A DNA stretch of 64,000 nucleotides, from assembly GCA_902799685.1 (NCBI GenBank), contig CADCBO010000018.1:1-64000 (forward strand), given 5' to 3'. A model generated the notes under the pieces. It searched no databases, was not told where the DNA came from, and saw only the letters and a program-made list of their open reading frames with translations. Both the position numbers and the translations under genes were made by a program. Each line of letters begins with the position of its first letter. Position 1 is the stretch's first letter. Of this stretch, positions 36,967-44,193 are shown in pieces. This DNA comes from an uncultured Bacteroidales bacterium. Its GTDB lineage: Bacteria > Bacteroidota > Bacteroidia > Bacteroidales > Bacteroidaceae.

Positions 36967-39249
36967 TCAGTTGGCAAGCCGGTATCGGGCATCCAGTTTG
37001 CCTTCTTTCTGGAGTTGACTGTACATTTTAGGGCTTATTACCTCAATTACGCCGTTTACACCCTGGGTACCCCATACAGCGGTGGCATCGACTCCTTGCA
37101 ATACCATAAACGCCTTTACCTGATTTCGTTTTACGCCAAGGATGTCAGCCAATTCTTTCTTGGAGTAATAGCTATTGTCTAAATCAATTGCATTTTTTGA
37201 ACCATTGTTTTTCTCAATGATAGCGTGATCATACACCATCAATACCGGAAATTCAGTTATGTCTGTTGTAAGACTCATCTGTTGTCCTGTAGATTGATTT
37301 TGGAATGTTACATCAAGGTCTTTGTAGCTTTCCTGGACAATACTCAACAGCATTCTGTTGCGGAGTGTTTCTTTTAGGTCAGATATTGGTCCCATGGGAA
37401 CATCAGGGTGCATTGAAAGGCGGACTTTGCGGATTTTCATTCCGTCTGATATTGCCTTGTCTATGTAATCATCAAGGCCCTCCAGACTGATTTGTTTCGG
37501 GGTGGTCTCACTCCTGAAACGATCCTGACCGTTCTCATTATCAAACATTACTGTCGATACATATAACCTGACGGGAGAATTTGCGACCCTGATACGCAGA
37601 TCCTTATTGACTTTGTCGTCCTTGACCACGTAATTGCCGGCGGCAGATTTGACCTCTTTTTTGATGAGTTCGCCTTGAGCATTATACTCTTTTGGTTGTG
37701 CTTCACTTATTTTATTGGCATACATGGCACGGGCAAACCGCTGCTCACTATCAGTGCATTGTTCATAATCTTTTCCGAATTTGCTCACACACAGTTCATT
37801 GCGTACTTCATTATATGCTTTCATCAACTCATACCTTACATCACTCCAAATGGCAGATGATGTACCACGGTCATACTGCAATGAGAATACATGTTTTACA
37901 GTAGTCTGAACAGTTCCATAACCATCTATGTCATAATCTTCAATAACAGGGAGACGGGTGTCATTATTAGGATTTTTAATGAATTGCTTGGCAAGGTCCT
38001 TGAGTTCATCAATTGTCACTGTTCTTGCCATTATTCCGCTTTTTACATATATCTCATTATTTTTGTTGATCTGTATTGTCATGACATTCCTTTGACGAAT
38101 GAGCATTTCATCGTTTCTTTCAGCTTCACGTGATAATTCTTCAGTTATTTCCTCATCATCTCCAATAACCCTTATATACTCGGCACGCGTCACAGCAGCA
38201 GGAGGAGGCGGGACAGTCTTTAAAGAAGCAGAAGAGCCAGAAGAATAATCAATCATAGGTGCAGGTAACCTGAAAGACATTTCAACTTTACTTTGCGTGA
38301 AACGTAATTTATCATCCATATTTACGGCCTTCTCTGTACGCGCAAACAGGACAGATGTCATTCCCAGCATGGGAATCAGGAGCAGAAGCCACATGAGGCG
38401 TCTCCTCCGGGTTTTGTTCTTGTTCATCATAATGATTCGCTTTTTAATGTTAAGGTTAAAGGAGCTGGCAAGCGCATAGGCCTCTGCGCCGACAGTTCTT
38501 AGGATAAGTAGTCTCTGATAGTCCTGCTCTTGGATGCCATAACGGTTGATCACTTCGTCATCGGCCTCATATTCGTGGACTATCTTTATCTCCTGGAGTA
38601 CCAGCCAGCACACGGGGTTTACTATGGTGCAGGCCAGCAAAACAACAAGGTCTATCGAATGAAAGAGTTTTACGTGAGAGTATTCGTGACGCAGGCTGGC
38701 GCGACGGGCAAATCCGTTCTCGGAGTCCGATATCACTATGTAGTTCATCCAGCTGAACGGGCCGTACTGCTCGCTGTGCGTGACCAGCCAGACGGTGCGG
38801 CTCAGACGGCGGCGGGGTTTGCCGTGCAGGAACTTGCGGGCACGGATTATTCCGCGGCTCCAGCCTATTATTAGGGTAAGCACATAGATTGAATATGTGC
38901 CGATGAGGAATACCGCCCAGAGGCTGGTCTTGCGTTCGGGTTCAGGCGATGGTGTTGCCAGGTCGGGGGCATCGGCCCACATGGTCTCTGGCTCAGGGGC
39001 AAACGTGAATGTCCCTGACAGTTCCCTGGCGAAATAGGTCTCCTCTATTGAGAGGCCGGCCGCCACGGGGGTGCTGTCAGTGATAGTCACGTGAACAAGG
39101 GGAAGAAGGGCCGAGAGCAACGTGGCTCCCAGCAGGTAAAACCGGTTAAAACGGTGCAGAGTGGTTCCGCTGAAGGCCGCCTTGTAAATGGCCAACAACA
39201 CCAGCAGGGCAAACGCCCACTCTATTATATAAAGGACTATGCTACCCAT
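36967..39249 (-). CDS. BlaR1-type M56 receptor with plug-like C-terminus
   Basis: A 760-aa paralogue of the BlaR1 protein at 30755. The M56 domain is near-identical in motif (RHEYSH, His188/Glu189/His192), and the DNA around 38337-38470 closely matches 32079-32210. The C-terminal half differs: it lacks a TonB domain, has an amphipathic middle (~350-560), and ends with AVWGTQGVNGVIEVISPKMY (~735-752), a sequence like the end of TonB-receptor plug domains. It follows blaI-2 by five bases. Confidence 0.88.
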   Translation of the reverse strand: MGSIVLYIIEWAFALLVLLAIYKAAFSGTTLHRFNRFYLLGATLLSALLPLVHVTITDSTPVAAGLSIEETYFARELSGTFTFAPEPETMWADAPDLATPSPEPERKTSLWAVFLIGTYSIYVLTLIIGWSRGIIRARKFLHGKPRRRLSRTVWLVTHSEQYGPFSWMNYIVISDSENGFARRASLRHEYSHVKLFHSIDLVVLLACTIVNPVCWLVLQEIKIVHEYEADDEVINRYGIQEQDYQRLLILRTVGAEAYALASSFNLNIKKRIIMMNKNKTRRRRLMWLLLLIPMLGMTSVLFARTEKAVNMDDKLRFTQSKVEMSFRLPAPMIDYSSGSSASLKTVPPPPAAVTRAEYIRVIGDDEEITEELSREAERNDEMLIRQRNVMTIQINKNNEIYVKSGIMARTVTIDELKDLAKQFIKNPNNDTRLPVIEDYDIDGYGTVQTTVKHVFSLQYDRGTSSAIWSDVRYELMKAYNEVRNELCVSKFGKDYEQCTDSEQRFARAMYANKISEAQPKEYNAQGELIKKEVKSAAGNYVVKDDKVNKDLRIRVANSPVRLYVSTVMFDNENGQDRFRSETTPKQISLEGLDDYIDKAISDGMKIRKVRLSMHPDVPMGPISDLKETLRNRMLLSIVQESYKDLDVTFQNQSTGQQMSLTTDITEFPVLMVYDHAIIEKNNGSKNAIDLDNSYYSKKELADILGVKRNQVKAFMVLQGVDATAVWGTQGVNGVIEVISPKMYSQLQKEGKLDARYRLAN

Positions 39250-39254
39250 AATTA

Positions 39255-39614
39255 CTATTTCTTTTCTACCATTTTAATTAGCTCCTTAAGCTCTTCCACG
39301 CTAACCTCCTGCTGCTCTACCAGACAGGAGATGAACTCCATGTAGGATCCGCCGAAGAAACGGTTCACGCTCTCCTTGTTTACCATCTCGGCGTATTTCT
39401 CGCGGCTCACCGCCGGCTCGTAAAGGAAGAATCGGGCACCCAGTTCCCTGTGGGTTATCATGCCGCTGCTCTCCAGACGGCGCACAAATGTGGCCACCGT
39501 ATTGAAGTGCGGCTGCGGCTCGGGCAGGCGCTCCAGAATATCCCTCATTGACATGGGCTCCCCGTCCCAGAGTACGTTCATGATTGCTATTTCCTTATCG
39601 GTAAGTTTTTTCAT
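39255..39614 (-). CDS. BlaI/MecI-family transcriptional repressor, module 2
   Basis: A 119-aa winged-helix repressor starting MKKLTDKEIAIMNVLWDGEPMSMRDILERLPEPQPHFNTVATFVRRLE. I use ATG 39614; an in-frame ATG at 39683 would place the promoter inside the gene. It is highly similar to BlaI at 32983, and the promoter/operator is conserved, so the two repressors may bind each other's sites. Confidence 0.93.
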   Translation of the reverse strand: MKKLTDKEIAIMNVLWDGEPMSMRDILERLPEPQPHFNTVATFVRRLESSGMITHRELGARFFLYEPAVSREKYAEMVNKESVNRFFGGSYMEFISCLVEQQEVSVEELKELIKMVEKK

Positions 39615-39652
39615 ATAACTGGTTTTGTCAAGTTTTAAACTAATCTCTGCTG

Positions 39653-39684
39653 CAAATAAACTACATTTTGTAATTACCTCCAAA
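39653..39684 (-). promoter_or_regulatory. Promoter with BlaI-type operator, module 2
   Basis: Minus-strand TTTG (39684-39681), 20 bases, TTTATTTG (39660-39653), with the dyad TACATTTTGTA (39662-39672) in the spacer. Layout and spacing equal module 1 (33402-33433), although the surrounding sequence has diverged. Confidence 0.7.
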
Positions 39685-39703
39685 CATTTTGCAGTTTTTT
39701 TTT

Positions 39704-39786
39704 AAATAGTACAATTGGGGTCAGGCCCCTTTTGTATCATTTTGGCAAAATAGTACAAAAGGGGCCTGACCCCAATTGTACTATTT
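39704..39786. repeat. Paired REP-like palindromes (BIME-like) upstream of pfkA
   Basis: Two REP units face each other: AGTACAATTGGGGTCAGGCCCC..TTTTGTA on the left and its inverse on the right form an inverted repeat with ~40-base arms around GGC, differing at only a few bases near the centre. Each arm is itself palindromic. It ends four bases before the pfkA -7 box, where a -33 box would be expected. Confidence 0.88.
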
Positions 39787-39789
39787 TGC

Positions 39790-39797
39790 TAACTTTG
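39790..39797 (+). promoter_or_regulatory. pfkA -7 promoter element
   Basis: TAACTTTG, an exact TAnnTTTG match 18 bases before the pfkA ATG. The usual -33 region is occupied by the paired REP element. Confidence 0.65.
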
Positions 39798-39814
39798 CTG
39801 CAAAATTTGGAAAG

Positions 39815-40820
39815 ATGGCTAAGATTAACAGTATAGGTGTGCTGACATCGGGCGGTGATGCCCCGGGTATGAACGCTGCAATCCGTGCGGTCACACGCTC
39901 GGCAATATTTGCAGGCTGGAAGGTTTACGGTATCTATCGCGGCTGGGAAGGCCTGATTGACGGCGAGGTCAAGGAGTTCACCACCGAGAGCGTACGAGGT
40001 CAAGGAGTTCACCACCGAGAGCGTATCGGGCATAATATTTGAGGGCGGCACAATCCTGCGCACTGCCCGCAGCAAGAGGTTCCTTACAGTCGAGGGCCGC
40101 GCCCAGGCGTACGAGACCATAAAGAAGTTCGGAATAGATGCCCTTATAGTAATAGGTGGCAACGGATCGCTGTCCGGCGCACAGGAATTGTCGGCCGAAT
40201 ACGACATCCCGGTTATCGGCCTGCCCGGAACCATCGATAATGACCTGTACGGGACCGATAACACCATCGGTTACGATACGGCGCTCAACACCATAGTGGA
40301 GTGCGTGGATAAGATTCACGATACCGCAAACTCGCACAACCGCATATTCTTTATAGAGGTAATGGGGCGCGATGCAGGATTCCTGGCCATGAACAGCGCA
40401 ATAGCAGCCGGAGCCGAGGCCGCAATCATCCCCGAGAAGTTTACCGATATCGACCAGCTGGCCGCCTACATCGAGCGCGGCATCCGCAAGTCCAAACGCA
40501 GCTCGATCGTTATTGTATCGGAGGCCGATGGAGGCGCCATGCACTACGCCGAGCGTATGCACAACGAGTATCCGCAGTTTGATGTGCGTGTATCCATACT
40601 GGGTTACGTGCAGCGCGGCGGACGTCCCAGCGCACTGGACCGCATCCTGGCAAGCCGCATGGGTGTAGCTGCAATCGAGGCCCTCAAGGAGGGCCAGCGC
40701 AACATCATGATAGGCGTTGTCAACGACAAGATGGTCAACATTCCAATAGCCCAGGCCGTCAAGAAAGACAAGCCTATTGGCGAGGAACTCATCAACGTAC
40801 TATCCGTACTCTCCATTTAA
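39815..40820 (+). pseudogene. pfkA: 6-phosphofructokinase, frameshifted by a 31-bp duplication
   Basis: ATP-dependent phosphofructokinase (fructose 6-phosphate to fructose 1,6-bisphosphate) split between two frames. The first part reads [20 protein letters not shown]...[15 protein letters not shown]; the second resumes [19 protein letters not shown] and carries [16 protein letters not shown] and YVQRGG. The break is a perfect tandem copy (39964-39994 and 39995-40025). Removing one copy leaves 975 bases, a clean 324-residue PfkA of normal length. It may be a real null allele, a reversible one, or an assembly error. Confidence 0.9.
39964..40025 (+). repeat. Perfect 31-base tandem duplication inside pfkA
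   Basis: The unit beginning CGAGGTCAAGGAGTTCACCA and ending CGAGAGCGTA occurs twice in tandem with no mismatch. Because 31 is not a multiple of three, it shifts the frame; the first frame ends at 40042. Confidence 0.95.
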
Positions 40821-40831
40821 ATAATACAACT

Positions 40832-41275
40832 ATGATACAAGCAGGAGACAAGATGCCGCAATTCAAGACTATGGCCCATGACGGCCGGGAGTATTCATCA
40901 AGTGACCTTATTGGCAAGAAGACTGTAATTTACGTATATCCCAAGGATAGCACACCGGGATGTACGGCCGAAGCCTGCAACATCCGGGACAACTACCACA
41001 CATTCCTGGCGCAGGGTTATCAGATATTCGGAATAAGCCGAGACTCAATACAGAGTCATATTAAGTTTGCGCAGAAGTATGAACTACCCTTCCCGCTCCT
41101 GTCAGACCCCGACCACGCAATTCTGGAGCAACTGGGAGCCTGGGGCGAGAAGAAAAACTACGGTAAGGTCACGATGGGCACCCTGCGCAAAACCTACATA
41201 TTCGACGAGAACGGTATCTGCACCCGCGTTATAGAGAAGGTGGACACCAAGAACCACACTGCCCAGATACTGTAA
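40832..41275 (+). CDS. bcp: Thioredoxin-dependent peroxiredoxin (Bcp/PrxQ)
   Basis: A 147-aa cytoplasmic peroxidase reducing hydrogen and organic peroxides. The peroxidatic Cys lies in YPKDSTPGCTAEACNIRDNY, which also holds the second Cys five residues on, the usual PrxQ arrangement. It is 11 bases after pfkA. Its stop is directly adjacent to the stop of the convergent macro-domain gene, the two sharing the palindrome TGTAATTACA. Confidence 0.94.
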   Translation: MIQAGDKMPQFKTMAHDGREYSSSDLIGKKTVIYVYPKDSTPGCTAEACNIRDNYHTFLAQGYQIFGISRDSIQSHIKFAQKYELPFPLLSDPDHAILEQLGAWGEKKNYGKVTMGTLRKTYIFDENGICTRVIEKVDTKNHTAQIL

Positions 41276-42229
41276 TTACACAAACTCTTTCAGGAAGGGC
41301 TGGAAGTTGTTGCTGGAAGGTGAATCTATGATTGCAAATACAATCTTACTGAACCTGCCCTGAAACTCATTTTCGTCAAGCACCTGATGGAAAAGGCGAG
41401 CCATCTGGGCGGGCGGTGTACAGAACGCTCCGCAACCCAATGCGCCCAGCACAAGGCTATCGTGGTTCTTGAGCGCACCAATCCTTAGGATAGTGCGTAT
41501 TTTCTCTTTCAGGATTGGCTTGTCACTCTCCGGGATATTGCCGTTATCAAGCTGGTTGTGCCCGTGCTTGGGGTTGTAATTCAATGATGCTACCGATATT
41601 ACCGCAGCCCGGAACGGCTCGTCCAGCAACGCATAACCCTCATCTTTTGTGGCACGGAAAAAGGTAATATCCGGGCTGTAGATACCGCCATAAGTATTGT
41701 CCATCGGATACCGCTCGGCACGCCGTTTTACGCCCACCATATCGGCCAAATCACCGTATCGGCCCCCGGGCAGTGAGAACTGGTAGAGCGATATTGCCAG
41801 CGTACTGCGACGGCACAGGTCCTCCTCCTGGGCGCTGGAGCCCTGCAGCACCCCGCCTCCGGGATGATACAGGCTGGCAATATTGAGCAGAGCCGGATTG
41901 TACCCCTGCTCCACCAGATCCCGCGTGGCCAGGATGCAATCCTGATTCAAAACGTCAAAATGATACAATTGGGGCCTGACCCCTTTTGTATCATTTTTGA
42001 TTTCGATGGGCGCGGAGAACATCTCAGAGTCTTCTACGAACGCTCCGCTGACGGGAAGAGTGACCACGCGGTCTGTCTCAGTGCGGTAGGCTCCGTCACG
42101 GAAAATGTCCAGATTGTGCGTGAACACCTTGGTCAGGAGCGCCCGCTTGGCATCACCGCCGCGCGAGACCGATGCTTTCCACCACCCGCTGAGCCAGATC
42201 TGGCTGTTCCACTGCTGCGCCCTTAACAT
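41276..42229 (-). CDS. Macro-domain/PARG-like protein (TIGR02452 family) with REP insertion
   Basis: A 317-aa protein with the family core YNPALLNIASLYHPGGGVLQGSSAQEEDLCRRSTL (~110-144), related to ADP-ribose-processing macrodomains. Residues 78-91 are encoded exactly by a REP-like palindrome (41957-41998), an in-frame 14-codon insertion absent from my recollection of the family. The frame remains open. The start ATG overlaps the glnA stop by one base (TGATG), so it is coupled to glnA. The first ~20 residues (WNSQIWLSGWWKAS) look unlike relatives, so the true start may be internal. Confidence 0.82.
   Translation of the reverse strand: MLRAQQWNSQIWLSGWWKASVSRGGDAKRALLTKVFTHNLDIFRDGAYRTETDRVVTLPVSGAFVEDSEMFSAPIEIKNDTKGVRPQLYHFDVLNQDCILATRDLVEQGYNPALLNIASLYHPGGGVLQGSSAQEEDLCRRSTLAISLYQFSLPGGRYGDLADMVGVKRRAERYPMDNTYGGIYSPDITFFRATKDEGYALLDEPFRAAVISVASLNYNPKHGHNQLDNGNIPESDKPILKEKIRTILRIGALKNHDSLVLGALGCGAFCTPPAQMARLFHQVLDENEFQGRFSKIVFAIIDSPSSNNFQPFLKEFV
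41957..41998. repeat. REP-like palindrome inside the macro-domain gene
   Basis: AAAATGATACAATTGGGGCC and the facing TGACCCCTTTTGTATCATTT form an imperfect dyad (one TT/AA mismatch pair) of the same family as the element before pfkA. It is 42 bases long and in frame with the host gene. Confidence 0.85.
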
Positions 42230-43731
42230 CAGCCTTTGTCTATGCTCTCCTCAACCAGTTTGAGCAGGCCCTTTGAGTCCAGCTGACTGCGCAGGGTCTC
42301 GTCATGGAAATCGGTCAGGAACTTAATAAGGTAATCCACGATGTTGTCCGAGAACACACCACGTGAGGTATAGATGGCGCGGTCTTTCTGCAACTCCTTA
42401 GCAGCCTCAACGCAGCAGCCGGGCAGCTGCTCCAGAGCCTCCTGAACGGCGCGGTTCTTCTCATCGTGAATGTTCACGCCCAGACCTACGTAAGTCTTGT
42501 CGGCCACTGCCAGAGCATCGGACATCTCAAATCCGTGACGGGCGGCGCAGCAGAGTGCGGCCATCAGCAGATAGGTATCGGCAAAACCGTCGCTGGCACG
42601 CCATTCGAATGTCTGCTTGTAGCTGAAATCCTTGTCCTGCGCCTGCTCAAGCGGATTGCACTTGGCTGCCATATCCATGCGCTTGAGCCAGCCCAGCGGA
42701 ACGCGTACCAGAGCGCTGCGGTTGGAGAATGACCAGCAGAGTGATGTGGGAGCCTCCTGATGCGGAACCAGACGCATGAATGAGAGCGGATGCGGGTTAC
42801 CGAATGCAGGCAGTGACGTACCGGCCACCATGTAACCGGCAATAGCCTTGCGGCACTCATCGGTAAGCTCTCCGTCACGGGTCATCACAGACTCTCCGTT
42901 ACGTGTAAACTTGCAGTGTACGTGCATGCCCGATCCGGCCTTGCCCACGGTAATCTTGGGGGCAAACGTAAGGGTTACACCGTACTGGTAAGCCAGCTGA
43001 CGCATCACCCACTTGGCCACCACCAACTGGTCGGCGGCATCCTCTATATCGGTAGGCAGGAACTCAATCTCGTTCTGCTCATAAATCTTGCCGTCCTGAG
43101 TAAAGTTACCCACCTCACTGTGACCGTACTTGATAAGACCGCCGCACTGGGCAATCAGCTTCATGGCCTCGGTGCGCAGATCCTGGAACTTGCAGAACGG
43201 AGCACTCTCGTGATAGCCGCGCTGATCAGGTGTCAGGTAGAGGTCCTCAGCCTCTGATATTACGTAGTACTCAAGTTCACCCATAGCCTGCATCTCCAGA
43301 CCGGTCACTGCCTTGAACTCACTGTGAGCCTTGTGCAGTATGTACTGGGGGCTGCTCTCAAACTGGTTGCCCTCACGGTCAAAATATGAGCAGAGCAGGT
43401 CAACCGTGGGAACCTCGGCAAACGGATTTACGAATGCGGTCTTGTAACGCGGCAGCACGTAAAGGTCACTCTTGCCGGCCTCGATAAAGGGGAAAAGGCT
43501 GGAGCCGTCCACACGCTCACCGGCCTGCAGGATGTTCTCCAGATGCTCGGCGCTGTTGATGACAAAGTTCAGGGTCTTGAGCTTGCCGTCCCATCCGCAG
43601 TAGTGCAGGTTGATGAACTGCACCGCATTCTCACGGCAATAGCGGACAATATCCGCACAGGTAAATTCGGCTGCGGGTTTACCCAGAAAGCGCACCAGCA
43701 GGTTAGGGTTCATTTCAATTTTCTTGTCCAT
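42229..43731 (-). CDS. glnA: Glutamine synthetase
   Basis: A 500-aa glutamine synthetase forming glutamine from glutamate, ammonia and ATP. The beta-grasp start is followed by metal and substrate motifs MGELEYYV, NEIEFLPTDIEDAADQ, the signature VGKAGSGMHVHCKF and the WRASDGFAD region. I use ATG 43731 (MDKKIEMNPNLL), supported by the promoter at 43768-43775; an in-frame ATG at 43770 lies within that promoter. The length is close to bacterial GSI forms (about 440-500), not the ~730-aa GSIII that also occurs in Bacteroidales. Confidence 0.93.
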   Translation of the reverse strand: MDKKIEMNPNLLVRFLGKPAAEFTCADIVRYCRENAVQFINLHYCGWDGKLKTLNFVINSAEHLENILQAGERVDGSSLFPFIEAGKSDLYVLPRYKTAFVNPFAEVPTVDLLCSYFDREGNQFESSPQYILHKAHSEFKAVTGLEMQAMGELEYYVISEAEDLYLTPDQRGYHESAPFCKFQDLRTEAMKLIAQCGGLIKYGHSEVGNFTQDGKIYEQNEIEFLPTDIEDAADQLVVAKWVMRQLAYQYGVTLTFAPKITVGKAGSGMHVHCKFTRNGESVMTRDGELTDECRKAIAGYMVAGTSLPAFGNPHPLSFMRLVPHQEAPTSLCWSFSNRSALVRVPLGWLKRMDMAAKCNPLEQAQDKDFSYKQTFEWRASDGFADTYLLMAALCCAARHGFEMSDALAVADKTYVGLGVNIHDEKNRAVQEALEQLPGCCVEAAKELQKDRAIYTSRGVFSDNIVDYLIKFLTDFHDETLRSQLDSKGLLKLVEESIDKG

Positions 43732-43767
43732 TATTTCTGTATTTGATTCGTATTTGCAACTAAACCG

Positions 43768-43775
43768 CAAATTTA
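43768..43775 (-). promoter_or_regulatory. glnA -7 promoter element
   Basis: Minus-strand TAAATTTG, an exact TAnnTTTG match 36 bases upstream of the chosen ATG. It sits in a 460-base intergenic region that otherwise holds only the cobalamin riboswitch and its promoter. Confidence 0.65.
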
Positions 43776-43941
43776 AGGATTTTCATCAGATTTTCTCCTT
43801 ACACTTGAACAATTACCCGGAACTTAACGCCCGCCACACAAGTCAGGTTATTCAAAGCTTACCTGCAGGGCAAGGCCGCGACACAGAATCGTCAACCTGT
43901 CTGAAAAAGCGATAAAACGAATAAGTATTCAAAAAAATATA

Positions 43942-43949
43942 TACCTTTG
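43942..43949 (+). promoter_or_regulatory. -7 promoter element before cobalamin riboswitch 1
   Basis: TACCTTTG, an exact TAnnTTTG match, so the RNA should start close to 43956 at the first base of the aptamer. An A/T-rich stretch precedes it; no -33 box is evident. Confidence 0.6.
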
Positions 43950-43954
43950 CGGCA

Positions 43955-44136
43955 TGATATGGTGATGCCGCCACCCTCGGTGACGGCATAGAGGGAATCC
44001 GGTGAAAATCCGGAACAGTGCCCGCTACTGTAAAGTCTGAAATATCCCGGAGATATCAATTTGCCACTGCTTAACAAAAAGACAGGCGGGAAGGCACTCC
44101 AGGGAGGGACCAAGTCAGGAAACCTGCCGCATCATT
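43955..44136 (+). ncRNA. Cobalamin riboswitch 1
   Basis: The aptamer core is clear: GGGAATCCGGTGAAAATCCGG, the B12-box partner ACAGTGCCCGCTACTGTAA, GCCACTG, GGGAAGGC and the closing AAGTCAGGAAACCTGCCGCA. It lies 58 bases upstream of the first TonB-receptor gene. Cobalamin riboswitches normally turn expression off when B12 is plentiful, so the receptor/CbiK/BtuFCD genes should be induced under B12 shortage. Confidence 0.95.
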
Positions 44137-44193
44137 TTTTAATGGACTAAGGCTCCGGGACAGAACCGGTCCGAACTGATTTTTTCATTTTTT

